Positions 10,207 through 18,281 of a DNA stretch of 64,000 nt are shown here, piece after piece. Positions within the stretch are counted from its first letter, which is position 1, and each line of letters opens with the position of its first letter. The notes below the pieces were generated by a model. It did not search any database. It was not told the DNA's origin and worked only from the letters and a program-made list of their open reading frames with translations. A program made the translations under genes and the position numbers. The stretch comes from Tardiphaga robiniae (lineage in GTDB: Bacteria; Pseudomonadota; Alphaproteobacteria; Rhizobiales; Xanthobacteraceae): positions 1 through 64,000 of the forward strand of contig NZ_JABMCJ010000085.1 of the NCBI RefSeq assembly GCF_013359755.1. Direction: 5' to 3'.

Positions 10207-10395
10207 TCAGGAGCATTTCGGACGGTGCTCCTCGGCAATTTGCTCGTACCATTCTTGTGCCGCGCGGCGAGCCAGTAGACGCACGAGTTCGACGAGGCGC
10301 GGATCGGGCGCGTTGTCGCTCGCTGGTGCAAGCGTCAACTCCGGCTCGCTGAACCGGGCGATACCCTCGGATTTCTGAGCAACCGTCTCCTTCAT
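10207..10395 (-). CDS. Small hypothetical protein upstream of the recombinase
   Basis: A 62-residue protein ending 19 bases before the recombinase start, on the same strand. Its C-terminal half (DPRLVELVRLLARRAAQEWYEQ) is an amphipathic helix of a kind often seen in small ORFs just upstream of serine recombinases in this bacterial group. It may be a recombinase accessory factor, but that is inference from position. ATG 10395 is a guess; ATG 10464 would add a hydrophobic stretch. Confidence 0.6.
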   Translation of the reverse strand: MKETVAQKSEGIARFSEPELTLAPASDNAPDPRLVELVRLLARRAAQEWYEQIAEEHRPKCS

Positions 10396-10608
10396 CGTAA
10401 CACTTACTGTCGATTGCACGGTGATGATCCCGAGCAACATCAGCATTACGATGGACAACAACAATGGAAATCAGACTCCAAGATCTGGATAGAGCCGGCG
10501 CCTTCGGTCGGAAGACTTCGGGCTCTGGCGTGCCGGGTCGCACTTCATCGTCGCGTGAAAACTTGCGCGCTTCGGTTGGATTGGAGACTGACGATACCCG
10601 CGTCGTCG

Positions 10609-11673
10609 TCATTTGCGCTCTGCCGCGTTCACGTTGGCTTCAAAGTCGGCGACCCGCTCGAGGATTTGCGCCAAAGGTGGAGCTTCGCCGAAGATCATGC
10701 CGGCCATGGCGGTGTAGTCGCGCGCCAGATCGGCGGTCATTTGGCGGCTGGGCGACAGCGTGAAGGAACCAGGCGCAGCCGTTGCCAAATTCAGATCCGT
10801 GCTGTTGAAGAACATCCGAGCATGCCTCACGCAGTCGGTCGCCAGGTCGAGGTCGCTTGCAGCGCTGCGCCCGGTGTCCGACTCCAATAGTCGATAGATA
10901 TCGTAGTAGTGGCGGGAGACCCGTTGTCCGCCACCGCGCAGTACGCCGCGCCTTTCGAACCATTGCCGCAGGCCGTGCAAGATCACTGCCTTGTCCCAGA
11001 ACGTGCGTTCGGCGACGACAGTGGTGACGTTGGCGACGCTGAGGTCCGTGTTGGCCACGTCGTCGGCGACGTAGGGACGGATGACAGCCGGGCGGTTTGG
11101 ATCGAGCGCGGATTTCGCGCCTGATTCTATCTTCACCGCAGGTCTGATGTAGCCATCAGCGGCTGACGTGACCTGCGGATACCAGATGAGCAGACTTTGC
11201 TGGTCAGGATCGTCTGGATCCGGCTCAATACGCGCGGAGGTCTGCGGCAACCCCGCGGCTTGCAACGCATCGTTAAGTTGGGCGGCCAACTGCGCCCGCA
11301 TCGGCTCCTTCACGTAGATTTGGCTCGCCGCCTTGATTGCGTCGAGCCGCGTGCGCCGCTTTTTCCCGCTGAGTGTTTCAAGCTCCTCGACACTCGCGCC
11401 CTGACCCAAATCGTCACGGAAAATCGTGATGTCGATGTCTTCTGAGAATCGGGAGATCAGCCCGAATGCTTTCGAGAGCGATGTCCCACCTTTGAACAAT
11501 AACCGGGGACCGTTAGCTTCCGCGCCATTAAACAGGGCGTCGAGAGTCCAGCAGACCCAGAAATCCTTCTCGACGTTTTGCTCGGCCGTGCCCAGTCGCC
11601 GTGCTGCGCCGAGGAAGGCGTCGCGGCGATCCTCGGCTGCTGCCGAAAGGAAGGTAGTGAAAGCGGGATTCAT
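10609..11673 (-). CDS. AbiEii/AbiGii-type nucleotidyltransferase toxin
   Basis: The 354-residue protein has the nucleotidyltransferase signature of AbiEii toxins: EKDFWVCWTLDALF (35-48), KGGTSLSKAF (61-70) and SEDIDI (77-82), followed by a helical C-terminal half with FWDKAVILHGL. Related enzymes such as MenT/AbiEii add nucleotides to RNA, for example tRNA acceptor ends, and stop growth. The stop-start overlap with the upstream DUF6088 gene (4 bases, ATGA) marks a toxin-antitoxin operon. A role in phage abortive infection or in keeping the element is inferred. Confidence 0.88.
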   Translation of the reverse strand: MNPAFTTFLSAAAEDRRDAFLGAARRLGTAEQNVEKDFWVCWTLDALFNGAEANGPRLLFKGGTSLSKAFGLISRFSEDIDITIFRDDLGQGASVEELETLSGKKRRTRLDAIKAASQIYVKEPMRAQLAAQLNDALQAAGLPQTSARIEPDPDDPDQQSLLIWYPQVTSAADGYIRPAVKIESGAKSALDPNRPAVIRPYVADDVANTDLSVANVTTVVAERTFWDKAVILHGLRQWFERRGVLRGGGQRVSRHYYDIYRLLESDTGRSAASDLDLATDCVRHARMFFNSTDLNLATAAPGSFTLSPSRQMTADLARDYTAMAGMIFGEAPPLAQILERVADFEANVNAAERK

Positions 11674-12347
11674 GGGCGCGTCTCTGTTTGGCGCTTGGAG
11701 TGCTTTTCCTGGGAAGGACCTTGGCCTGATTGATCCAGCAATGGCCGCAGAAAGCTCTGCATCCAGCCCGGGAGGGTGGTCAGACCCTCACGCAAATCCG
11801 CCGTGATCGCTTGACCATGCTTGGGATCGGCCAAGATAGAGGCGAGGCGGCGTGCGATCCGTTCGTGATCGCTGTTCAGCATGTCGCGAAGCCAGTGAAG
11901 CGCCTGAACGACGCGCATACCGGGGCGCCCGGCCCAATACAGTCGGCTGGGGGCGGTTGGTTTGAAGGTGATGGTCTGTGCGCCCAGCTTGATCGCGCGT
12001 AGGCGTGCGTCGGTATGCACGGCGATCCTGGCGGGAACAGCGTCAGAGAGACCAAGATCGTTTGCAGCGGTTAGGCCATCCACCAACATGCGTGCTTGGT
12101 CGCGGCGGGCTAGCGCATCAATGACCCGACGCGGATCGGGGTTGGTTGGTTTACCGGTAAGCGTGTTGGGGCGTGGCAGATCATATAGACCGCGTGTAAT
12201 CCGGCGGATATCGCCGCCAATCGTCATGCGCGAAAGCGCTTGGTCCACGGCGTCGCGTGAACCGAGGTCCAGGAAGTCCGTCGGCGTCCAGACGCCGAAA
12301 GGGCCCTGTTCCGCCATGCGGCTGCGAATTTCGGACTTGAGATCCAA
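11670..12347 (-). CDS. DUF6088 / AbiEi-type antitoxin
   Basis: The 225-residue protein begins with a winged-helix-like domain (VWTPTDFLDLGSRDAVDQALSRM...GLYDLPR, residues 19-59) followed by a larger C-terminal region. This layout and position are those of antitoxins paired with AbiEii-type nucleotidyltransferases, which repress their own promoter through inverted repeats. Two such repeats lie just upstream (12363-12439). It overlaps the toxin start by 4 bases, so the pair is translationally coupled. The function as antitoxin is inferred from this arrangement. Confidence 0.83.
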   Translation of the reverse strand: MDLKSEIRSRMAEQGPFGVWTPTDFLDLGSRDAVDQALSRMTIGGDIRRITRGLYDLPRPNTLTGKPTNPDPRRVIDALARRDQARMLVDGLTAANDLGLSDAVPARIAVHTDARLRAIKLGAQTITFKPTAPSRLYWAGRPGMRVVQALHWLRDMLNSDHERIARRLASILADPKHGQAITADLREGLTTLPGWMQSFLRPLLDQSGQGPSQEKHSKRQTETRP

Positions 12348-12362
12348 ATTGTTCCCGATCTT

Positions 12363-12439
12363 TGTCAGAAAAATGTATACGATATTCTGACACCAAATTC
12401 AAGTCCTTCTCTGTCAGAAATATGTTGTGACTTTCTGAC
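12363..12439. promoter_or_regulatory. Paired operators of the toxin-antitoxin operon
   Basis: Two inverted repeats of the same half-site lie upstream of the antitoxin gene: TGTCAGAA...TTCTGACA at 12363-12392 and GTCAGAAA...TTTCTGAC at 12413-12439. Tandem inverted repeats at the promoter are how AbiEi-type antitoxins autoregulate. Confidence 0.7.
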
Positions 12440-12480
12440 GCTAGATCGAGAACAACCGGAAGGCGCCGAACAAGGCTTCC

Positions 12481-12523
12481 TTGACATTCCGGTCCGTAAG
12501 ATTATCTTACCATCTGTAAGATT
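12481..12523 (+). promoter_or_regulatory. Promoter and operator of the XRE/ImmA operon
   Basis: TTGACA (12481-12486), a 16-base spacer and TATCTT (12503-12508) form a credible sigma70 promoter. The palindrome GTAAGAT-T-ATCTTAC (12496-12510) covers the -10 box, and a third half-site GTAAGATT lies 20 bases downstream at 12516-12523. A repressor bound here, most simply the XRE protein of the operon, would block the promoter. Confidence 0.65.
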
Positions 12524-12535
12524 GAGGAGACTCAA

Positions 12536-12844
12536 ATGGACCAAGCCGATGTTACGAACAAGCTCATCGCCGTACTTGAGCAAGTTCAAGCCATAAGTGG
12601 AGAGGCATGCCCGACTTTGGATGGCTCCCTGAAACCGGCGGAAAGCCTGCCGAAATTCGACAGCAAAGTATGGCCGGTCGCGGCGGGTATGTTGGCGGCT
12701 GCAATCGGCGAGCACATTCCCCCAGAAGCCAATATCTTTGTCGATGAGACGACGAAGCAGGCGCTGACGATCAATCAGACCGTCGCCCTTGTCTGCTTCA
12801 TCATCGAAAATCAGAAGAAAGCATTGGCTGCGGCCGCGGCATGA
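12536..12844 (+). CDS. Small protein of unknown function, first gene of the operon
   Basis: A 102-residue protein, soluble and mildly acidic, with helical ends and a central segment FDSKVWPVAAGMLAAAIGEHIPPEANIF. There is no signal peptide and no motif I recognise. A GAGGAG ribosome site precedes ATG 12536. It overlaps the XRE gene by 4 bases (ATGA), so the two are translationally coupled. Position suggests a partner, adaptor or sensor for the system encoded downstream. Confidence 0.72.
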   Translation: MDQADVTNKLIAVLEQVQAISGEACPTLDGSLKPAESLPKFDSKVWPVAAGMLAAAIGEHIPPEANIFVDETTKQALTINQTVALVCFIIENQKKALAAAAA

Positions 12845-13203
12845 CCGATCAAGCTCCCGACAAACGCACTCAACTCACTGGCCGACTACGTGAAGCCCGC
12901 AAGCTTGCCGGTCTCTCACAGGGGCAGGTCGCGAAGTTGCTCGGACTGCATCGCCCTTCCGTGTCGGAGATGGAGGCCGGCAATCGTCGGGTTTCCTCCG
13001 AAGAGTTGTCTCAACTTGCCGGACTATATGACGTGAGCGTCGCCTGGCTCGTCGGTGAAGTAGCCGACACGTTGGACGCCGCCGACCCAAAGCTCCAACT
13101 TGCCGCCCGCGAACTGAGCAAGCTCAAACCTGAAGACCTTGAGCGCCTGCTGAAGCTACTCGCCGCTATGAGGGACGACGCCCCCGACACGAAGGGAGCC
13201 TGA
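12841..13203 (+). CDS. XRE-family HTH transcriptional regulator
   Basis: The 120-residue protein has a lambda-Cro/CI-type helix-turn-helix over residues 13-70 (LSQGQVAKLLGLHRPSVSEMEAGNRRVSSEELSQLAGLYDVSVAWLVGE). The C-terminal tail is short. Such regulators paired with an ImmA/IrrE protease are repressors that the protease removes on a damage or phage signal. Its likely target is the GTAAGAT palindrome at the operon promoter. It is coupled by ATGA overlap to the previous gene and lies five bases before the protease gene. Confidence 0.9.
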   Translation: MTDQAPDKRTQLTGRLREARKLAGLSQGQVAKLLGLHRPSVSEMEAGNRRVSSEELSQLAGLYDVSVAWLVGEVADTLDAADPKLQLAARELSKLKPEDLERLLKLLAAMRDDAPDTKGA

Positions 13204-13208
13204 CACCA

Positions 13209-14096
13209 ATGATGCTCAGGAGTGTAACCAAAATGCCAGACCGTCGCGCCATGGCGAATCAGGCCATGCTGGCCTCCCTCACCGCGCGCTCAAAGGCGGC
13301 CATGGACCTCCAGAGCCCCATCTGCATCTACGCACTCAGCAAGGCGCACCGCGTGCAGGTGCGTTTCAACAACATTAATATGGAAGGCATGTACCAGCGC
13401 GGGGCGGCACCTCGCATCCATCTGTCGGCCCGCCGGCCGCTTCCCCGGCGGGCTTTCAACTGTGCCCACGAACTTGGCCATCATGTCTTTGGTCATGGCT
13501 CGTCCATTGACGAGCTTCGGGAGGACGCAAAGGCCAAACCATGGGAAGATCCAAAAGAATTCCTCGCCGACACTTTCGCAGGTTTCGTCCTGATGCCCAC
13601 ACTTGGATTGCGCCACGCATTCGCCTCGCGAGGATGGAAGCCGGAGACGGCGACGCCGCGTCAGATCTTTCAGGTCGCTTGTGAATTTGGCGTCGGGTAC
13701 GCGACATTAATCACGCATCTATCTCAAGCGGTCGGCATGCTCTCGCGTTCGCGAGCCGCAGTACTGCATCGTGCTGCGCCGAAAGCAATTCGAGCTGAGA
13801 TTCTTAACGCCTTATCGCCCAACCCACTCATCATTGCGGATCAGGCTTGGGCGTCGCCGGTTCTCGACGCCGAAGTCGGTACGCATCTGTTGCTGCCAGC
13901 GGATACTCAAACGGCGAACGATGCCATCGTACCCGTGCGGGATCTGCCGGATGGGCGGCTTTTCGAAGCTGTTCGCCCCGGCATCGCCCGCATCACGCAA
14001 TCTGGCTCATCCTGGGCCGTATTCGCCCGCATCGCGCGGCGAGAATATGTCGGCATGGCCGACTTCCGGCATCTGGAGGATGATCCTGATGAGTAA
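13209..14096 (+). CDS. ImmA/IrrE family metallo-endopeptidase
   Basis: The 295-residue protein has the zinc-protease motif HELGH at residues 87-91 (FNCAHELGHHVFGHG). A further Glu/Asp-rich helix (DPKEFLADTFAGFVLMP) provides the third ligand region. A C-terminal extension of about 130 residues may be a sensor domain. In ICEBs1 and Deinococcus, relatives cleave an XRE-type repressor on DNA damage, so this enzyme likely inactivates the XRE protein encoded just upstream. It starts at ATG 13209 behind AGGGAGCC. It overlaps the next gene by eight bases. Confidence 0.9.
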   Translation: MMLRSVTKMPDRRAMANQAMLASLTARSKAAMDLQSPICIYALSKAHRVQVRFNNINMEGMYQRGAAPRIHLSARRPLPRRAFNCAHELGHHVFGHGSSIDELREDAKAKPWEDPKEFLADTFAGFVLMPTLGLRHAFASRGWKPETATPRQIFQVACEFGVGYATLITHLSQAVGMLSRSRAAVLHRAAPKAIRAEILNALSPNPLIIADQAWASPVLDAEVGTHLLLPADTQTANDAIVPVRDLPDGRLFEAVRPGIARITQSGSSWAVFARIARREYVGMADFRHLEDDPDE

Positions 14097-14940
14097 GTCC
14101 AAAAACGTCGTAGCGCCAGAACCGCTGCTCATTTCGGAAACCAGCATCTCTCGAGCCTATGCTCGGATTTTGCTTCGCGTCGTCGAGGAGCCAGGGAAAG
14201 AAATCTCTCCCCTCGTCATGACGATCAACGGCTTTGGTCCGAACCGGGAAATTCCAGAAGAACCCGTGCTTCGTGCGGCCCTCGATGCTCTCCTTGTCCG
14301 CAAGAGCAAGAGTGATGTCGAAGACGTCGCCTATACCATTTTTCCGCAGCGCCTATGGGACATGGCGCAAGGAGACCGTGCCCAACTGTTTACCTTCTAC
14401 AAGATGGCGTTTCCTGCCTATAAGGCGATGAACCGAAAGGCGAACGGTCGCGGCCTCTATTTCGAGAGAATGATGATGTACGGCCGCGGTCCGTGCGACG
14501 GCAACCAATTGGAGTACGTTTTGTCCCAATACAATTCTCGACCTGGCGTCCGGCGATCGATGTTACAGGCGACCACTTTTGATCCTGAGCGTGACCATAC
14601 CCCTAGCGCCCAGCTCGGCTTCCCGTGCCTGCAGCAAGTCAGCTTCGTCCCGACTGACACAGGCTTGATCGTCAACGCTTTCTACGCAACGCAGCAGATC
14701 TTCGATAAGGCTTATGGCAATTATCTTGGACTTGCGCAGCTTGGTGCGTTCATGGCGCACGAGATGAACATGTCGCTGAACCGACTTAACGTGAACGTGG
14801 GCGTTGCCAAGCTTGAGCGTATCACCAAGACCGATAAAAGTCTGGCTCCCGTCATCGTCGCGGCGAAAGCCTGCTTGGCCGCTGTCCCCAACTATCCTGC
14901 CGTCTCGGCGCCACCTCTGTTCGCGGAGGCCGCGCTTTGA
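14089..14940 (+). CDS. Divergent thymidylate-synthase-like protein
   Basis: The 283-residue protein follows the thymidylate synthase core in order: YG at 131-132, a QLEYVLSQ helix, the phosphate-binding pair RR at 155-156 (PGVRRSML), the nucleophile Cys180 in GFPCLQQVSF, and Asn211 exactly 31 residues after the Cys, the same spacing as C146/N177 in E. coli ThyA. The intervening RSxD motif is gone (residues 200-203 read ATQQ), so it is unlikely to be an ordinary TS. A pyrimidine nucleotide-binding or hydroxymethylase-like role is inferred. ATG 14089 has GGAGGA upstream. I made this assignment by eye; a profile search would settle it. Confidence 0.75.
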   Translation: MSKSKNVVAPEPLLISETSISRAYARILLRVVEEPGKEISPLVMTINGFGPNREIPEEPVLRAALDALLVRKSKSDVEDVAYTIFPQRLWDMAQGDRAQLFTFYKMAFPAYKAMNRKANGRGLYFERMMMYGRGPCDGNQLEYVLSQYNSRPGVRRSMLQATTFDPERDHTPSAQLGFPCLQQVSFVPTDTGLIVNAFYATQQIFDKAYGNYLGLAQLGAFMAHEMNMSLNRLNVNVGVAKLERITKTDKSLAPVIVAAKACLAAVPNYPAVSAPPLFAEAAL

Positions 14941-16190
14941 AAAAGCGCGATCATCCTGCCAAAATCCCCGTTTCTCCGAAGCGCCGTGGACGACCGCTAA
15001 AGGACCGCTCCGCTCAGGTGGTTGCACAATTGCCTCTGAATCTTGCCGCTGCCGCGGACGCTCAGCTTTGGAAGGGGCGTGTGGACAAGGACGGCCGTTT
15101 GGGCAACTCAGCCGTTGCCTCCCCGACCATGGTCACGCGCCACCTCAGTCCTGCGCAGGTGACGCCCGTTTATGACAGCTATTGGCGATTTGCCGCTGAA
15201 CGGCAACATGTGTTCTTTAACCGCATTGTCGGCACAGCCCGGCCATGGACCGCGAATGCTGTGCTGGCGACCTACAAATTCACGAATGCCTATAGGGCAT
15301 CCGATCGCGTTAGCCAGTATCTCATCCGACATGTCATTTATCGTGACGACCTGCCAGCGTCAGAAAAGGAAGTCTTCTTTCGAATTCTTCTGTTCAAACT
15401 GTTCAACAAGATCGAAACGTGGGTGTTGCTAGAGTCTGAGCTAGGACCGCTGACTTTTTCTGATTACAGTTTTCGTCGCTATGATGCCGTGCTTGCTCGC
15501 GCCATGAAGCGCGGCACGCGCATCTATTCGGCTGCCTACATCATGCCGCCAGGAAGCTCAGCCTTCGGGCATCCCGCGAAGCATCAGAACCATTTGTGCC
15601 TTCTGGAACGAATGATGGCGGACGAACTGCCAAAGAAACTTACAGATGCACACAGTATGCAACAAGGCTTCGAGCTCCTCCGCGCCTATCCGACGATCGG
15701 CGACTTTCTGGCCTACCAGTTCGTCACCGACGTCAATTACAGCACGATCACCGATTTTTCGGAGATGGATTTCGTCGTGCCTGGTCCCGGTGCGCGCGAC
15801 GGCCTTCGCAAGTGCTTCGCCGATCCGGGCGGTCTGAACGAGCCCGAGCTGATTAGGTTGATGGCTGACATTCAAGAAGCCGAGTTTGAGCGCCTCGAAA
15901 TCAGCTTCCCATCGCTCTGGGGCCGCCGGTTGCAGCTAATCGACTGTCAGAACCTCTTCTGCGAGGTCGATAAGTTCGCGCGTGTTGCACATCCGGATAT
16001 CGCCGGAAGAACAGGGCGAACGCGGATCAAGCAGAAATTTTCACCAACTTCCAAACCTCTCGTCTTCTGGTACCCGCCCAAATGGGGGCTGAACGACCGC
16101 ATCGCGAGCGGGTTACTTCCGAATGAGATTGCTGTGAGTGAATCTGACAACGAGCCAATCAGCCGTATGCCGGAGGCTCGCAGGGGCTAG
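14937..16190 (+). CDS. Nucleotide-kinase/HMUDK-helical-domain-like protein
   Basis: The 417-residue protein has the block FTNAYRASDRVSQYLIR (115-131), then a FRILLFKLFNKIETW stretch, a KHQNHL segment, and DFLAYQFVTDVNYS...FSEMDFVVPGPGARDG. I recognise this pattern from the 5-hydroxymethyl-dU DNA kinase helical domain / aGPT-Pplase families, which modify thymine-derived bases in phage DNA. The N-terminus is a basic AT-hook-like tail (KRRGRP, 15-20) that could touch DNA. It uses a TTG start at 14937 overlapping the previous stop (TTGA), with GGAGG seven bases upstream. The exact reaction is not known to me. Confidence 0.75.
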   Translation: MKKRDHPAKIPVSPKRRGRPLKDRSAQVVAQLPLNLAAAADAQLWKGRVDKDGRLGNSAVASPTMVTRHLSPAQVTPVYDSYWRFAAERQHVFFNRIVGTARPWTANAVLATYKFTNAYRASDRVSQYLIRHVIYRDDLPASEKEVFFRILLFKLFNKIETWVLLESELGPLTFSDYSFRRYDAVLARAMKRGTRIYSAAYIMPPGSSAFGHPAKHQNHLCLLERMMADELPKKLTDAHSMQQGFELLRAYPTIGDFLAYQFVTDVNYSTITDFSEMDFVVPGPGARDGLRKCFADPGGLNEPELIRLMADIQEAEFERLEISFPSLWGRRLQLIDCQNLFCEVDKFARVAHPDIAGRTGRTRIKQKFSPTSKPLVFWYPPKWGLNDRIASGLLPNEIAVSESDNEPISRMPEARRG

Positions 16191-16210
16191 CCGCAAGGAG
16201 AGCGACCGTC

Positions 16211-17086
16211 ATGGAATTTCGTTCATACCAGCTTGAAGCTCTCCGCACCGATCAGGTACCGAGCGCCGGCGATGGCGATATTGCAGCCTCTTTGGTTGTG
16301 CCGATGCTCGGGCTCGCGGGTGAAACTGGTCAGCTTCTCAGCGAATACAAAAAGCACTTGCGCGATGGCGAAGCCCATCGCCTGTTCAAGGAGCGGGTCG
16401 CTGAGGAACTGGGAGACCTTCTTTGGTACGTCGCCAACGTCGCCAGCAAGTTCGACTTGAATCTCGATGATATCGCTACACGCAATCTCAGCAAGGTGCA
16501 GGAAAGATGGGCCGCTCCTTCGGACGAACCACTCCAATTCGATCAAGGGTTTCCCGAATCCGAGCGCTTTCCCCGACGCATTGAGGTCGAATTGACCGAA
16601 GTGCTTGTTGATGGGCGGCCGAAGGTGCGGGTGTCCATGAATGGCGAGCTGCTCGGTTCTCCGCTAGGTGACAATGCTTACGATCCCGATGGCTATCGTT
16701 TTCACGATGTCTTCCATCTGGCATATGCAGCAATACTCGGCTGGTCACCGAACCTGCGCGCTTTCCTCAAGTGTAAGCGAAAGAGCAATCCGCTGCTCGA
16801 CGAGGTTGAGGACGGTGGCCGTGCCCGCGTTCTGGAAGAAGGTGTTTCAGCTCTCGTTTTCGACTATGCCCGCGTTCATGGATTTCTCAATGGTGTCACC
16901 GATATCGACTATAGATTGTTGCGCACCATCAAGAGCATGACTACCCATTTGGAGATCGGCAGCTGCACGATTAGTGATTGGCAGCGGGCTATTCTCGATG
17001 GCTTTGCCGTGTGGCGTGAGGTCTTACGTGACAAGGGCGGTCGTGTGTTGGGAGGTCGTCGTCATGAGCACCCTTCAGAGCGATGA
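16211..17086 (+). CDS. MazG-like nucleoside triphosphate pyrophosphohydrolase
   Basis: The 291-residue protein begins with a MazG-type helical domain: GLAGETGQLLSEYKK (34-48) and EELGDLLWYVANVA (65-78). These give the ExxE-like and ExxD metal sites, the second Glu of the first motif being Gln. The C-terminal 150 residues (RFHDVFHLAYAAILGWSPN...VEDGGRARVLEEGVSAL) form a second His/Glu-rich helical domain. It likely hydrolyses (d)NTPs to monophosphates. AAGGAG precedes ATG 16211. The last eight codons overlap trbI, so its C-terminus has been formed at a junction. Confidence 0.82.
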   Translation: MEFRSYQLEALRTDQVPSAGDGDIAASLVVPMLGLAGETGQLLSEYKKHLRDGEAHRLFKERVAEELGDLLWYVANVASKFDLNLDDIATRNLSKVQERWAAPSDEPLQFDQGFPESERFPRRIEVELTEVLVDGRPKVRVSMNGELLGSPLGDNAYDPDGYRFHDVFHLAYAAILGWSPNLRAFLKCKRKSNPLLDEVEDGGRARVLEEGVSALVFDYARVHGFLNGVTDIDYRLLRTIKSMTTHLEIGSCTISDWQRAILDGFAVWREVLRDKGGRVLGGRRHEHPSER

Positions 17087-18278
17087 CACTAACAAGCAGC
17101 CCGGCGAGCCGAACAGGTCGGAAGAATTGGCGCACGGGTTCCGGTTGCGGGCAGATCATCCACGCGTCACGCGGCTGTCCCGTAAGGTCCTGGCGGGAGG
17201 GAGTGCTGTTGCGTTGGTCCTTGTTGGAGGTGCCGTGCTTTGGGCCCTCCAAAACAACCGCTCCCGCGGGCCTGCGCCGGACGAACTCTACAGCACCGAT
17301 CACCATAACGTCGCGGATGGCCTCGCCGGATTGCCGCGGGACTATGCTGGTGTTCCGCGTCAGGTGCCCTCGCTGGGCCCACCGCTTCCTGGTGACCTCG
17401 GCAGGCCAATCCTTGCCGCTCAGGGACAGCCACCAACCACAACCACGACTGGCTTCGATCAGGAGCAGCAGCGCCGTGACCAGGAGATCGAAGCCGCGCG
17501 CGTGAGCCGTTTGTTCGCCTCCACCAATGTTCGCGAGACGACGCCCGCCGCAGCCCAGGCCTCAAACGTGGACCGAACCTCTCCATCGTCCATGCCGGGA
17601 ACTGACGACGGCTTTGCGCAGAACGGGCAGGATCGAAAACTTGCCTTCGTTAATGCATCGGCCGACCGCCGTACCACAAGCTCCGATCGCATCACGAAAC
17701 CAGCTTCTCCGTATGTGGTTCAGGCAGGAACGGTTATTCCTGGGGCACTCATCACCGGCATCCGCTCAGATCTGCCCGGGCAGATCACGGCGCAGGTGAC
17801 CGAGAATGTTTTTGACACCCCTTCCGGTCGCTTGCTGCTGATCCCGCAGGGCGCTCGTTTGATCGGAACCTACGACAGCCAGGTCGCATTCGGTCAGTCA
17901 CGCGTCCTGCTGGTCTGGACGCGCTTGATCATGCCCAACGGCCGTTCGATCGTGCTCGAACGCCAGCCAGGCGCGGATTCGGGCGGCTATGCTGGTCTGG
18001 AAGACGACGTCGACAATCACTGGGCCGCTCTCTTCAAGGCGGCACTCCTGTCGACGTTACTCTCAGTCGGCAGCGAAGTGGGAGCCGGCTCCGACACCGG
18101 CAACAACGGTGACATCATCCAGGCCTTTCGCCGCGGATCGAGCGATAGCTTCAATCGAACTGGTCAGAAGATCGTTGAACGCAATCTCAACATCCAGCCA
18201 ACACTAACGATCAGGCCTGGTTTCCCGGTCCGCGTGATCGTCAATCGCGACCTCGTATTAGAGCCTTACAGAGGGTGA
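17064..18278 (+). CDS. trbI: TrbI/VirB10-type conjugal transfer protein
   Basis: The 404-residue protein has a cytoplasmic N-terminus, one transmembrane segment (about 43-65), a Pro/Thr-rich periplasmic linker, and a C-terminal VirB10/TrbI beta-barrel domain (VQAGTVIPGALITGIRSDLPG, LLLIPQGARLIGTYDS, through RPGFPVRVIVNRDL). It is full length. TrbI links inner and outer membranes in type IV secretion. The rest of the trb operon is missing upstream and is replaced by the MazG gene, whose end overlaps this start by 23 bases. GGAGG at 17051 supports ATG 17064. Confidence 0.93.
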   Translation: MSTLQSDDTNKQPGEPNRSEELAHGFRLRADHPRVTRLSRKVLAGGSAVALVLVGGAVLWALQNNRSRGPAPDELYSTDHHNVADGLAGLPRDYAGVPRQVPSLGPPLPGDLGRPILAAQGQPPTTTTTGFDQEQQRRDQEIEAARVSRLFASTNVRETTPAAAQASNVDRTSPSSMPGTDDGFAQNGQDRKLAFVNASADRRTTSSDRITKPASPYVVQAGTVIPGALITGIRSDLPGQITAQVTENVFDTPSGRLLLIPQGARLIGTYDSQVAFGQSRVLLVWTRLIMPNGRSIVLERQPGADSGGYAGLEDDVDNHWAALFKAALLSTLLSVGSEVGAGSDTGNNGDIIQAFRRGSSDSFNRTGQKIVERNLNIQPTLTIRPGFPVRVIVNRDLVLEPYRG

Positions 18279-18281
18279 GGA

